From assembly GCA_965203865.1 (NCBI GenBank), contig OZ241916.1, positions 186,001-250,000 on the forward strand: 64,000 bases of DNA. Reading direction: 5' to 3'. This DNA is from G965200765 sp965203865. GTDB lineage: Bacteria > Pseudomonadota > Gammaproteobacteria > Arenicellales > JAJDZL01. The translations under genes and the position numbers were made by a program. Positions 51,454 to 59,548 of this stretch are shown piece after piece (within the stretch, counting starts at the first letter, position 1; each line of letters begins with the position of its first letter). The notes beneath the pieces were generated by a model. That model was not told the origin of the DNA. It did not search any database and saw only the letters and a list, made by a program, of their open reading frames with translations.

Positions 51454-51759
51454 GTGGATATGGTGAATGCGGATTCGCCGGTGGAGCGGATTCAGCGGTA
51501 CCGGTTCACTGACAAGAAATTGTGGGGTGACGCTCCTGATGCATTGCAAAAATCCGTAGCACTGCCAAGGCATTGGTTCGAAACTCGTATCCCGGCACCA
51601 AGCGCAGAAATTGCAAAGCAACTGGATTTGAACAAAACACAAGTTCATACTTGGTTAAAATGCAGCAAACTTGAAGGTAGAGTAATCAGGAAGACTAGTC
51701 CTGTGCGTTATTCTGTTCCTGAAGATGGCAAGAAGCAGAAGTCTCTTCAGGGTCTTTGA
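51454..51759 (+). CDS. Hypothetical protein with winged-helix-like C-terminus
   Basis: A 101-residue open frame. The second half reads PSAEIAKQLDLNKTQVHTWL, then KCSKLEGRVIRKTSPVRYSV, which resembles a winged helix-turn-helix. The first half is unremarkable. It may be the end of a larger regulator gene whose front was lost in this transposon-rich stretch. No family is firmly recognised. Confidence 0.4.
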   Translation: MDMVNADSPVERIQRYRFTDKKLWGDAPDALQKSVALPRHWFETRIPAPSAEIAKQLDLNKTQVHTWLKCSKLEGRVIRKTSPVRYSVPEDGKKQKSLQGL

Positions 51760-51910
51760 TATGCACACTCAACTTCGGTGCTCTGCATTCAAGAATGCTG
51801 ATTTACTTGATTCGTCTGGCTGACCATCCTCTGAATTTAGCCTAGTTGGAAATTAACATCGAAACCGATCTTAACATTCAACTGGCGGCATTTTTGATTG
51901 GGTGAATTGG

Positions 51911-52021
51911 ATGGTAGATTACAGACGATGGAAGCGTAAGCGGTGGTTCTCCAACTTGCCGGATCAAATATGGACCTCAACCGTAATTCACTACCGCAAA
52001 TTCCGCCACTTTTTGAAATGA
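51911..52021 (+). pseudogene. Possible TnpB N-terminal remnant
   Basis: A 36-codon frame MVDYRRWKRKRWFSNLPDQI followed by WTSTVIHYRKFRHFLK resembles the first helices of TnpB-type proteins. It stops at once. The rest of 51760-52450 holds no gene that I can support. Confidence 0.25.
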
Positions 52022-52453
52022 TTCGTCAACTTTAACGAGTTCTCTGTCATAGAATACGACCCATTTACCCCGATGCTCTGTCTCGAGTACTCCAAGCATC
52101 CGTCATATGTTTCAATATTCTCCAATAATGTGGCAATCATTGCCCAGCCTCCTAATACTACTTTCACTCTATCACATTTGTGGAATGTTGACAAAGTTAT
52201 ATACGGGTTCAAACAATATGCGACTTAGTCAACTGTTGTCAGTCGCCTCAACACTATGGAGAAAATCGTACGGGAACGAGGTGGTGGTAGATGTCTCCGA
52301 CTTCAGCGGGGGAAAGGGTCAGCCGGAAACACTATTCTGAAACGCGTTCCTCCGAAAGTGGTTCCGGGGGAACTTCGGACTCATCTGGAGCATTTTGCTC
52401 CAAAATCAAGGGCACCAAGTAAAGTAGGATTCCTGCGGAAGTCAGTAGTGCAG

Positions 52454-52675
52454 TAGCAGCTGCCCAAATGGTTTGCCGCGATCTACTTGATGGGAGCTGA
52501 CAAGGGCGGGATTTTGGCTCAACGGCTTTCCAAGATGATAGGCATGCCTTGGTCAACCGCCGATCGAATGTTGAGGAATATATCGCCGATTCTAGGAACC
52601 TCAGTTGCCGGACCGATTGCTACAGGCCGCCGTTGCCCATGTGCCGATTCAGGCTTTCCTTACTATAAGATCAAA
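52454..52675 (+). pseudogene. IS1595-like transposase, two joined fragments
   Basis: Frame 1 reads LPKWFAAIYLMGADKGGILA then QRLSKMIGMPWSTADRMLRNI, the segment after the zinc ribbon in IS1595 transposases. From 52581, in another frame, it jumps to YRRF*EPQLPDRLLQAAVAH, the C-terminal end, with a TAG inside. The DDE core between them is deleted. Confidence 0.7.
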
Positions 52676-52743
52676 AGAATTAAATTTGCAACTGTGAACA
52701 AGTTCCTTAGTGCAGTTTCTTTCGAATATTTACAATTTTCTTG

Positions 52744-52947
52744 CTACATTGTATTTGCATTCCCGGTTGCAATTACTTGTGCTCTGACAGCCTCAGAGTT
52801 CGCATTGGTTATGGAATTATTAATGTCTGACACCGCAGATTTTGCAGTGCAATCCTCTGTCAATCCCATTGAATCCGGGCAGTTATGCGTGCAGGCACTA
52901 ATAAAAAAGCACATGGATATTGATAAAACACCAAATAAAGATTTCAC
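52744..52947 (-). CDS. Very small putative lipoprotein
   Basis: A 67-residue product: signal VKSLFGVLSISMCFFISAC with lipobox ISAC (Cys at 19), followed by a short polar chain with two more cysteines. The start is GTG at 52947 with an unusually good ribosome site AGGAGAAGG just ahead. This favours a real gene over the 216-codon plus-strand frame that crosses it. The family is unknown. Confidence 0.5.
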   Translation of the reverse strand: MKSLFGVLSISMCFFISACTHNCPDSMGLTEDCTAKSAVSDINNSITNANSEAVRAQVIATGNANTM

Positions 52948-53124
52948 TTCCTTCTCCTATACTTGTAGAGTTACAATTTGCACTACTTCCAATAATATCA
53001 TGTTGCAACATCTTTCAACAAAACAATTTTCACAATATGCCGGAAATCTCTGTCCCTTGTTGCAAGTAAATCCTGAACTGATACCAAAGAATCTTGTTCA
53101 ATTGGTCTGTGATGAACTTGGGAA

Positions 53125-54355
53125 TTATATACAATGATAACCAATTGCCATGATTAGAACTTATACATATACTGCCAAGCTTTCCAGGGACTGCCACAGA
53201 AATTTGGAGGAGTTTCTGAATCAGGAGACACTCTTGTGGAACTGTGCCTTGCAGGAAAGAATAGATGCTTACAAGAAGCAGGGCATAGGTATTTCTTATC
53301 TTGACCAGCAAAAGTCCTTAACCCAAATAAGGGGAGAAGACGAGTGGTTCGGCAAGTTTCATTGTTCATCCCAAAGAACTTGCTTAAGAAGACTGGAGAA
53401 AGCTTTCAAGCGGTTTTTTGATAGAGTCAAGAAAGGGGAGAACCCGGGGTTTCCAAGGTTCAAGTCAAGGAACAGGGGAATCAAGTCTTTTGAAACAGAC
53501 TCTTTTCGTATTCACAAGGCAGGACCTTGGCACTGTATCCGAATAAAAGGAATTGGAAAATTCAAATTCAAGGGTGAGTTAAAAGGGGAAGCCAAGGTAC
53601 TTAGGATAGTAAAGACTCCTATAAGGATTAAGATTCAGTTGGTTTGCGAGCTTGCGGATGTACAAGTAGAGGATGAAAGAAGTCCTATAGGCATAGATGC
53701 CGGAGTCTTGAATAGAATTACCTTGTCCAATGGAGTGCAATTTCCTAAAAGGAGTGTAAATAGAACCAAATTAAAGTCCTTGCAGAAAAGAGTTTCAAAG
53801 TCTGTAAAAGGTTCCAACAGCAGGAAGAAGAAAGTACTGGCCTTGCAAAAAGAATGGCAGAGAGTCGGAGAGAAGAACAAAGGATACCTACATGAACTAA
53901 CCAGTTCCTTAATCAAGAACTACACTTCCAAGTTTTATGTAGAAGACTTAAGAATTGAAAACCTAACCAAGAAAGGAAAAGTTTATAAAACAGGAATGAA
54001 TCGTTCCATTCTGGAACAAACGTGGGGAGACTTTAATTTTATGCTAAGCTACAAGGCTGAAAGTGCCGGTGGCTTCGTATCTAAAGTTTCTCCTAAGTTT
54101 ACATCCCAAACTTGCTCCAACTGCGGGCATAAGCCTGATGAGAAGACAGGCTTGTCTGTACGCATGTACGAGTGTCAATCTTGTGGCTACAAGAAAGACA
54201 GGGATGTAAACGCAGCAATAAATGTTCTTCGTGTCGGGTTGACTGGCACTTTGGGCGGGATGCCCGAAGCACAGGAAGAAGGAAGACTTAACGCATTCGC
54301 TGGAATGCCCACTGCGCAGAACAGTATACAGTGGTCTGGTTATCAATGTATATAA
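53125..54355 (+). mobile_element. tnpB-only element with 19 bp inverted repeats
   Basis: TTATATACAATGATAACCA at 53125-53143 and its inverted copy (18 of 19 match) at 54337-54355 bracket tnpB, the right copy covering the stop codon. No tnpA transposase is nearby, so the element depends on one elsewhere or is immobile. Confidence 0.6.
53150..54355 (+). CDS. tnpB: TnpB, RNA-guided endonuclease of IS200/IS605-type elements
   Basis: A 401-residue TnpB. The RuvC-like triad appears intact: Asp183 in PIGIDAGV, Glu265 in YVEDLRIENL, Asp352 in DRDVNAAINVL. The zinc ribbon has Cys322/325 and Cys342/345 (CSNCGHK, CQSCGYK). The N-terminus TYTYTAKLSRDCHRNLEEFL is typical. TnpB cuts DNA guided by an RNA made from the element's right end and helps keep the element in the genome. 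The guide RNA would lie near or beyond 54355 but was not defined. The N- and C-termini look complete. Confidence 0.92.
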   Translation: MIRTYTYTAKLSRDCHRNLEEFLNQETLLWNCALQERIDAYKKQGIGISYLDQQKSLTQIRGEDEWFGKFHCSSQRTCLRRLEKAFKRFFDRVKKGENPGFPRFKSRNRGIKSFETDSFRIHKAGPWHCIRIKGIGKFKFKGELKGEAKVLRIVKTPIRIKIQLVCELADVQVEDERSPIGIDAGVLNRITLSNGVQFPKRSVNRTKLKSLQKRVSKSVKGSNSRKKKVLALQKEWQRVGEKNKGYLHELTSSLIKNYTSKFYVEDLRIENLTKKGKVYKTGMNRSILEQTWGDFNFMLSYKAESAGGFVSKVSPKFTSQTCSNCGHKPDEKTGLSVRMYECQSCGYKKDRDVNAAINVLRVGLTGTLGGMPEAQEEGRLNAFAGMPTAQNSIQWSGYQCI

Positions 54356-54409
54356 GTCCCATAAACTTTAATCCTGTTAAATCAACCAACTCATAATACA
54401 CAGTATTCC

Positions 54410-55213
54410 ATGTCATTGAATTCAGCCTCGGTCGAATCTGCAAACGACAACTCAATTGGCTTGTCAGAAACTGACATTGCCAAATTTGCCCGCGACGGCT
54501 ATCTTGTCGTTGAAAATCTCTGTCCGTTTGATACTTGCGACAAAATGACAGCTATTGTTGAACGGTCCTTGGAACCCGCAATTGCCCCCGTAGAGTACGA
54601 AGCCGATCTTCGCTACCCGGGTTCACCATCTACGCGAAGTGCACCGGGTGGAAACACATCGCGCAGATTACTACATGCGTTCGCGAGGGACGAAGTGTTT
54701 CGAAAATGGGCAACAAGTCCTGTTGTTGTGGACAGGGTCCGAAGTTTGATGAAATGCCGCGATGTTCAGTTCAGTCAAAACCACCACAATTGCATTATGA
54801 CCAAGCATCCTGGCTATGGAAGCTCAACTGGTTGGCATCAGGATATTCGATACTGGTCATTCGACCGACCCGAACTCGTGACAGTTTGGCTTGCTCTTGG
54901 AGACGAATACAAGGAAAACGGTTGCCTCACTATAATTCCCGGGTCTCATCGAATGGACTTTGACAGAGGGCAATTTGATGCGGCACTATTTGTTCGAGAT
55001 GACTTGGAAGATAATCGTCTACTTTTCAAAACTGCTGAAAACATGACATTGAAAAAGGGAGATGCATTATTCTTTCATTGCCGATTGATTCACTCGGCCG
55101 GACGAAACTATACAGATTCCATAAAGTATTCTGTAGTATTTACTTATCATGCGAAGGAAAATCGCCCCATCGCTAGTACAAGGTCGGCGAAACATCCTGA
55201 AATCGACTTGTAG
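54410..55213 (+). CDS. Phytanoyl-CoA dioxygenase (PhyH) family protein
   Basis: A 267-residue Fe(II)/2-oxoglutarate oxygenase. The iron-binding HxD is in TGWHQDIRYW (about residues 143-145) and the distal histidine in HCRLIHSAGRNYTD (about 227), with GCLTIIPGSHRMDF between. The N-terminal FARDGYLVVENLC is the usual PhyH beginning. The substrate is unknown; the family hydroxylates small metabolites including acyl-CoAs and ectoine-like compounds. Confidence 0.88.
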   Translation: MSLNSASVESANDNSIGLSETDIAKFARDGYLVVENLCPFDTCDKMTAIVERSLEPAIAPVEYEADLRYPGSPSTRSAPGGNTSRRLLHAFARDEVFRKWATSPVVVDRVRSLMKCRDVQFSQNHHNCIMTKHPGYGSSTGWHQDIRYWSFDRPELVTVWLALGDEYKENGCLTIIPGSHRMDFDRGQFDAALFVRDDLEDNRLLFKTAENMTLKKGDALFFHCRLIHSAGRNYTDSIKYSVVFTYHAKENRPIASTRSAKHPEIDL

Positions 55214-55223
55214 AATTCTCATC

Positions 55224-55433
55224 ATGAAATATTTCGCAATACTGCTCTATCCTGCGGCCGGGATTATTCTTTTGTGGATGTGGGCAAAAGTTAGAAAAAA
55301 GAAACTTGACCAGATTGTGGATGAAGCATCCGACGAACACCATACCCTTCTCAAAATTGCTGAATACCATCCTTACGGGGGGAGTCAAGCAGAATACCGC
55401 CAGTGGATGAAGGACTATTCAGACAAGCACTAA
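55224..55433 (+). CDS. Small single-helix membrane protein
   Basis: A 69-residue product with one N-terminal membrane helix (YFAILLYPAAGIILLWMW), a basic stop-transfer stretch (KVRKKK) and a charged cytoplasmic tail ending in YRQWMKDYSDKH. The ATG at 55224 is 10 bases after the PhyH stop, and panB follows 10 bases on, so it lies in an operon-like run. The function is unknown. Confidence 0.6.
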   Translation: MKYFAILLYPAAGIILLWMWAKVRKKKLDQIVDEASDEHHTLLKIAEYHPYGGSQAEYRQWMKDYSDKH

Positions 55434-55443
55434 AGAGACTATT

Positions 55444-56235
55444 GTGTCAGCCACAGTTCATACATTTTTGGAACACAAGAGAAAGGGTACAAAGTTCGCC
55501 TGCCTGACTGCCTACAGCTACTGTGAGGCAGTAGCGGCAAGTGAAGCAGGTGTTGAACTCTTGCTGGTTGGAGATTCCTTGGGAATGGTTATACAAGGTC
55601 ACGATAGCAGTTTACCGGTTACGACTGAAGATGTGGCCTACCATGTAAAGTGTGTCCGGCGAGGAAATCGGGGTGCGTTACTTATGGCAGACTTGCCTTT
55701 CATGACCTATTACTCGGAAAACGCCACTTTGGAAAATGCAGCAGTACTGATGCGAGAAGGAGCGCAGATTGTAAAACTTGAAGGGGGTGCATGGCTTGCT
55801 GAATCTACCCGACTTCTAGTACAGCGCGGTGTTCCTGTATGTGCTCACATGGGACTAACGCCGCAATCTGTCAATCACCTTGGTGGTTACCGAGTTCAGG
55901 GGCGCGATCCGGAGAAAGCAAAGAGGATGATTAATGAAGCCCTGTTTTTGCAAGAAGCGGGGGCCAGTTTTATTTTGCTTGAATGCGTGCCAATGTCACT
56001 CGGACAGCAAATTACGCAAGAATTGGATATCCCAGTTATCGGGATTGGTGCAGGGCCTCACACAGATGGTCAAATTATGGTTATGCACGATTTGCTAGGC
56101 CTTTATCCCGGAAAATCTGCAAAGTTTGTCAAGAATTTTCTTTCTGGCAACAATAGCATCCAATCAGCAATTAAGCAATTTGCAACAGATGTTCGCAACG
56201 GCGATTTCCCGCTGGAAGAACATTGCTACCTATGA
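55444..56235 (+). CDS. panB: 3-methyl-2-oxobutanoate hydroxymethyltransferase
   Basis: A 263-residue enzyme for the first step of pantothenate (coenzyme A) synthesis, adding a hydroxymethyl group from methylene-THF to ketoisovalerate. LTAYSYCEAVAASEAGVELL, then LVGDSLGMVIQGHDSSLPVT, VKLEGG, CAHMGLTPQSVNHLGGYRVQ and GIGAGPHTDGQIMVMHDLLG are all family signatures. The start is GTG at 55444. It overlaps the next gene by ATGA. No panC is seen in the window. Confidence 0.95.
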   Translation: MSATVHTFLEHKRKGTKFACLTAYSYCEAVAASEAGVELLLVGDSLGMVIQGHDSSLPVTTEDVAYHVKCVRRGNRGALLMADLPFMTYYSENATLENAAVLMREGAQIVKLEGGAWLAESTRLLVQRGVPVCAHMGLTPQSVNHLGGYRVQGRDPEKAKRMINEALFLQEAGASFILLECVPMSLGQQITQELDIPVIGIGAGPHTDGQIMVMHDLLGLYPGKSAKFVKNFLSGNNSIQSAIKQFATDVRNGDFPLEEHCYL

Positions 56236-56798
56236 ATCAAGTGCAAACCAATCCCGAAAACAAAAAAGTTCTTTGGACCGTCGGGCATGGTAATCTTGGT
56301 TTTGCAGAATTTGTTGAATTGCTGGAGCACTATCCTATAGACACATTGGTAGATATTCGAGCCTATCCCAAATCAACTCGCAACCCGCACTTTAATCAAG
56401 AACATTTACACTCTGAACTGAACGACAAGGGAATTAAGTATCACTGGGCGGGCAGACAACTTGGTGGAATGCGCAAACCCCAAAATAATTCTCCGCACAT
56501 TGGATTGTCGGGGTCATTGCAAGCATATGCAGACCATATGGGAACACAGGGTTTCAAGAATTCTGCAAATCAACTAGTCCGCTTGGCAGAGAATAAAAAA
56601 ATCGTTTTGCTATGCGCAGAGTTGCTATACACAGATTGCCACAGGTCATTATTATCTGATTACCTCACTGAAAAACACTGTCGCGTATTTCATATTCTCA
56701 ACAAAGACAGTATTACCGAGCATAAGCGTACTCAATCAATGCGCTTGGTATCGGGCGAAATCGTATATAACAGAGGAGTGCTTGAAGTCTTTGTATAA
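56232..56798 (+). CDS. DUF488 family protein
   Basis: A 188-residue protein with the DUF488 pattern: VLWTVGHGNLGFAEFVELLE near the start, TLVDIRAYPKSTRNPHFNQE, KGIKYHWAGRQLGG and VVLLCAE-type IVLLCAELLYTDCHRSLLSD, with a conserved Cys-Ala-Glu and Cys-His. The family is of unknown biochemical function. It is coupled to panB by an ATGA overlap. Confidence 0.85.
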   Translation: MNQVQTNPENKKVLWTVGHGNLGFAEFVELLEHYPIDTLVDIRAYPKSTRNPHFNQEHLHSELNDKGIKYHWAGRQLGGMRKPQNNSPHIGLSGSLQAYADHMGTQGFKNSANQLVRLAENKKIVLLCAELLYTDCHRSLLSDYLTEKHCRVFHILNKDSITEHKRTQSMRLVSGEIVYNRGVLEVFV

Positions 56799-57034
56799 GG
56801 TTTAGAGCAGGACTAAAGATTTAAACAAGTACTTTGCCAGAAGTATTTTTTGGTCAAATACTTGAATTTCTCTCTCGTATCCTTTTTTGGTGAAGTTTCT
56901 AGCGAAAACGAGGGACAAGTAGAGGTAACACTGAACCTGATGAATTTTATAAATCTAGCTTAGAAAAATTGGAGTATGTTAAAACATGTTCAAAAAGGTA
57001 CGCGTCACATTCAATGAATTAGGAGTATTTTGTG

Positions 57035-57547
57035 ATGGCAACCCAGCAAATTAGAAATGCAGTATGGCAGGAATATTTGGACGCTGCTCGTCTTTCACGA
57101 TATTGCGATGCTTTAGCAAATCGTTATGCCAGGCTTCATAACTTCTTCAGACTACTTATGTGCCTTCCCCTTTTAGTGGGTATTTCGTTCTTGCTGGATT
57201 TGTTGCCTAACATAGTGGAGATAGCGATAGGAGCGGTAGTTGTAATAGCGGTTGTAATAGACGCGATATTTAATATTGGAGAAAAAGCGTATGTGCTATC
57301 GCGGGCAAGTCGTGAATGCAACAAATTGGAAGATGATTACAAAATCCTATGGCTATCAATGGAAACTGACAAATTAGTTGACAAAGAAATTCTGGAGGAA
57401 ATCAGCCAATTAACGAAGAAATTAGAGGAAATAGCTGTGGAAACTGATGCAGTTGGAATTACAACTGATAAAAATTTGAATATTAAATGTGCAGCCGAAG
57501 CTTACAGGAATTTGGAAAAAAGGTATGAATACTCTCATCGAACCTAA
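57035..57547 (+). CDS. SLATT-like two-helix membrane protein (putative defence effector)
   Basis: A 170-residue protein. A soluble N-terminal helix (VWQEYLDAARLSRYCDALAN) leads to two close membrane helices (LLMCLPLLVGISFLLDLLP and VEIAIGAVVVIAVVIDAIF) and then a long coiled C-terminal part. This layout is that of the SLATT family of pore-type effectors found with CD-NTase and SLOG sensors. No sensor gene is next to it here. The assignment rests on architecture and needs a profile search. An in-frame GTG precedes the ATG by one codon. Confidence 0.6.
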   Translation: MATQQIRNAVWQEYLDAARLSRYCDALANRYARLHNFFRLLMCLPLLVGISFLLDLLPNIVEIAIGAVVVIAVVIDAIFNIGEKAYVLSRASRECNKLEDDYKILWLSMETDKLVDKEILEEISQLTKKLEEIAVETDAVGITTDKNLNIKCAAEAYRNLEKRYEYSHRT

Positions 57548-57689
57548 AAGAATTGAGTTCACATAAAAACACTCGAACAGAGGATAAAGTTAAATCATCT
57601 TATTCTGTATGACCATGAGCGAGATATTTGAAGAACATACAGCGTTTAAGTTTTCAAACTAAAAAAGAGAGAATCACGAAGAAAAAGGC

Positions 57690-58075
57690 GGCAAGATTGA
57701 ATGAGAAACATAAAGACGAATTAGCACATGATCAACGGCGGCTTGCAACAATCGACCCGGCAACTGAGGTTCCCGGAATCGGCGATTGAAGCGCCGATCA
57801 TCTCGGAAAGAATGCGCAAACCATTTGGGTTGTAGCAAACGCGTATGCTCGAAAACCGTACCGGCTGTCGGCGAAACTTGATGACCGCACTCGGCACACT
57901 CATGCAAATAACGATGTTTCAGCTAGTAGGACTTGTTGTGACTGCATTTCGGGCAGATGAATCCGTTTTTCCAGCGGAGCCGGCTCAACTCTTCCAGCCA
58001 AGCCACCTGAATCAGGTACTTCTGTGTCTATTCAGAAAATTGACAGGGCTCTGCTGCATTTGAAATTTCCTCGCT
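57690..58075 (-). pseudogene. IS1595-like transposase, internally deleted
   Basis: On the minus strand the N-terminal part is WLEELSRLRWKNGFICPKCS then HNKSY*LKHRYLHECAECGH and QVSPTAGTVF, with both CxxC pairs of the zinc ribbon and one TAG. After KWFAHSF it jumps to RRFNRRFREPQLPGRLLQAA, the C-terminal end. The catalytic core is gone. Confidence 0.75.
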
Positions 58076-58077
58076 AG

Positions 58078-58145
58078 CATGCTCAATCAGACCGTTAAGT
58101 GGTATTGCAAGACAATCCTTAATTGGATTTAGATGCATGTTTAAC
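58078..58145 (-). repeat. Left terminal segment of the IS1595-like remnant
   Basis: Reads on the minus strand from aacatgcatctaaatccaattaagg through to gagcatgctagcgagg; matches 62029-62095 and, for the outer 63 bases, 42339-42403. Its outer end faces the restriction-modification gene. Confidence 0.7.
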
Positions 58146-58192
58146 ATTATTCCGTTATCCCATTGATTCGGGTCATGACACAAAGACAGTCT

Positions 58193-59527
58193 TTATTCGT
58201 TAACTGCAATCAGAATTGCGGCAATTCGACGTGCTGTATCAGTAAAGTACTGTACTTCATCTATACTGAGTTTGCGGTTTAGGATTTGAAACTCTCTGTA
58301 AGATAACCATTTTTTCAAAACTTGGTAACCACCAATATTGTAGTTCCATACAGCGGCGGGTACATTTTTCCAGAACGCATGGTCATTGAGATAAATATCA
58401 AAAGTTGATTCTCCTAGAACATGCAAAATTTTTTCAGGAATGACCTTCAACTCATTTGCTGTGTAGTCTCGTTCTATTGCATCCCCTTTCCCCGGTACAA
58501 CACCCTTGGGGCCCTGTCGCCCCCATCCGATGTTTACAGTAAAATCTTGGCTCTGCATATTCTTTCCCGATTTTGTTGATGCCACCGCGATTGACTTGAC
58601 TTCAGGTCGCAATACCCTTTTTGTAACTCCTGAAACTCCCGTTTCTGAATCAAGAAGATTTGCTAATTCTCGCCCTTTTGAAACTGATTTTTGAAATATT
58701 TCTACGGCACCTTTTAGTTTGCCGTTTGGCCAACCCGGAAGTGGAAGTCTTGGCCAATCCAGACCTAACGCATCTTTGTTTGATTCAAGATATTCAGGAC
58801 TGTGTAGAGTGAAAATTGCAAAATAAAATAAATCCTCTACTCTAGCATGAATATTTTTCAAATAGATTTGCGCTTGTGCCGAAAGATTTGGTCGAACATT
58901 AAATTCACCATCATTATTACAAATTCCATTGTCATCTAACCATAGAGGAAACATTGCTGTGCCAAACTCAATTAAATGAATCGATGCCATGTACTGCGTA
59001 ACACTTGCTTGTGGTTGTGCCGCATCCTTTCTCAGATGTGATGAAGAAGATAACCAAAGGTTCCCTTCAAATATATGCGGTTTGTACTTAGGGCGACTTC
59101 TATTCAACAATTTAGAATCCCCTTCCCAATAAAGCCAACGAATATCGAATGGATGGTAAGTGTACCGAATAAATCCTTTATTGTCTGGGCCGCCGCGTGT
59201 AATAAGGTCACGTCGCACAGCGAAAAAGCCTTCTTGGTTGGCTACATATTTCATCGCCGATGAATATTTATTTTTGAGTTCTTCATTACTTATTCCATCA
59301 TCAAAATAATCAGTTATACGAGTTTTCAACTTATTTTCATCGACATCCATCAAAAACGAGTCTCGACCCGTTTGAACTCCAGAAAAGTAAACTGGAAAAA
59401 TGTCGGGAAGTGATGGCCAATCAAACCACTTCTTGCTTAATGATGTTGAAACAAATGGCAAGCCAAGCGACAGATCAGGTTTGAAACTTTTATACATTGA
59501 CCCAGGTTTCATTTCTGCTGTTCGCAT
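58193..59527 (-). CDS. Type ISP-like RM protein, C-terminal specificity part
   Basis: A 444-residue frame that continues, in the same phase, the 672-residue frame upstream after a single TGA and seven codons. It contains FVSTSLSKKWFDWPSLPDIF, RYTYHPFDIRWLYWEGDSKL and GGYQVLKKWLSYRE, features of the target-recognition C-terminus of single-chain Type ISP enzymes. By itself it would bind DNA but not cut or methylate. Translation from ATG 59527 is possible but has no clear ribosome site, so this is best read as the back half of a nonsense-split gene. Confidence 0.82.
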   Translation of the reverse strand: MRTAEMKPGSMYKSFKPDLSLGLPFVSTSLSKKWFDWPSLPDIFPVYFSGVQTGRDSFLMDVDENKLKTRITDYFDDGISNEELKNKYSSAMKYVANQEGFFAVRRDLITRGGPDNKGFIRYTYHPFDIRWLYWEGDSKLLNRSRPKYKPHIFEGNLWLSSSSHLRKDAAQPQASVTQYMASIHLIEFGTAMFPLWLDDNGICNNDGEFNVRPNLSAQAQIYLKNIHARVEDLFYFAIFTLHSPEYLESNKDALGLDWPRLPLPGWPNGKLKGAVEIFQKSVSKGRELANLLDSETGVSGVTKRVLRPEVKSIAVASTKSGKNMQSQDFTVNIGWGRQGPKGVVPGKGDAIERDYTANELKVIPEKILHVLGESTFDIYLNDHAFWKNVPAAVWNYNIGGYQVLKKWLSYREFQILNRKLSIDEVQYFTDTARRIAAILIAVNE

Positions 59528-59548
59528 TAGTTGAGCGCCTTTTCCCTG

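Noticed and set aside
52332..52556. 74-codon minus-strand frame with one hydrophobic stretch
   Set aside because: It is antisense to the transposase remnant and has no ribosome site.
52487..53137. 216-codon plus-strand frame
   Set aside because: Its first 35 codons are a transposase fragment and the rest overlaps a better small lipoprotein gene on the other strand; no protein family look after the fragment.
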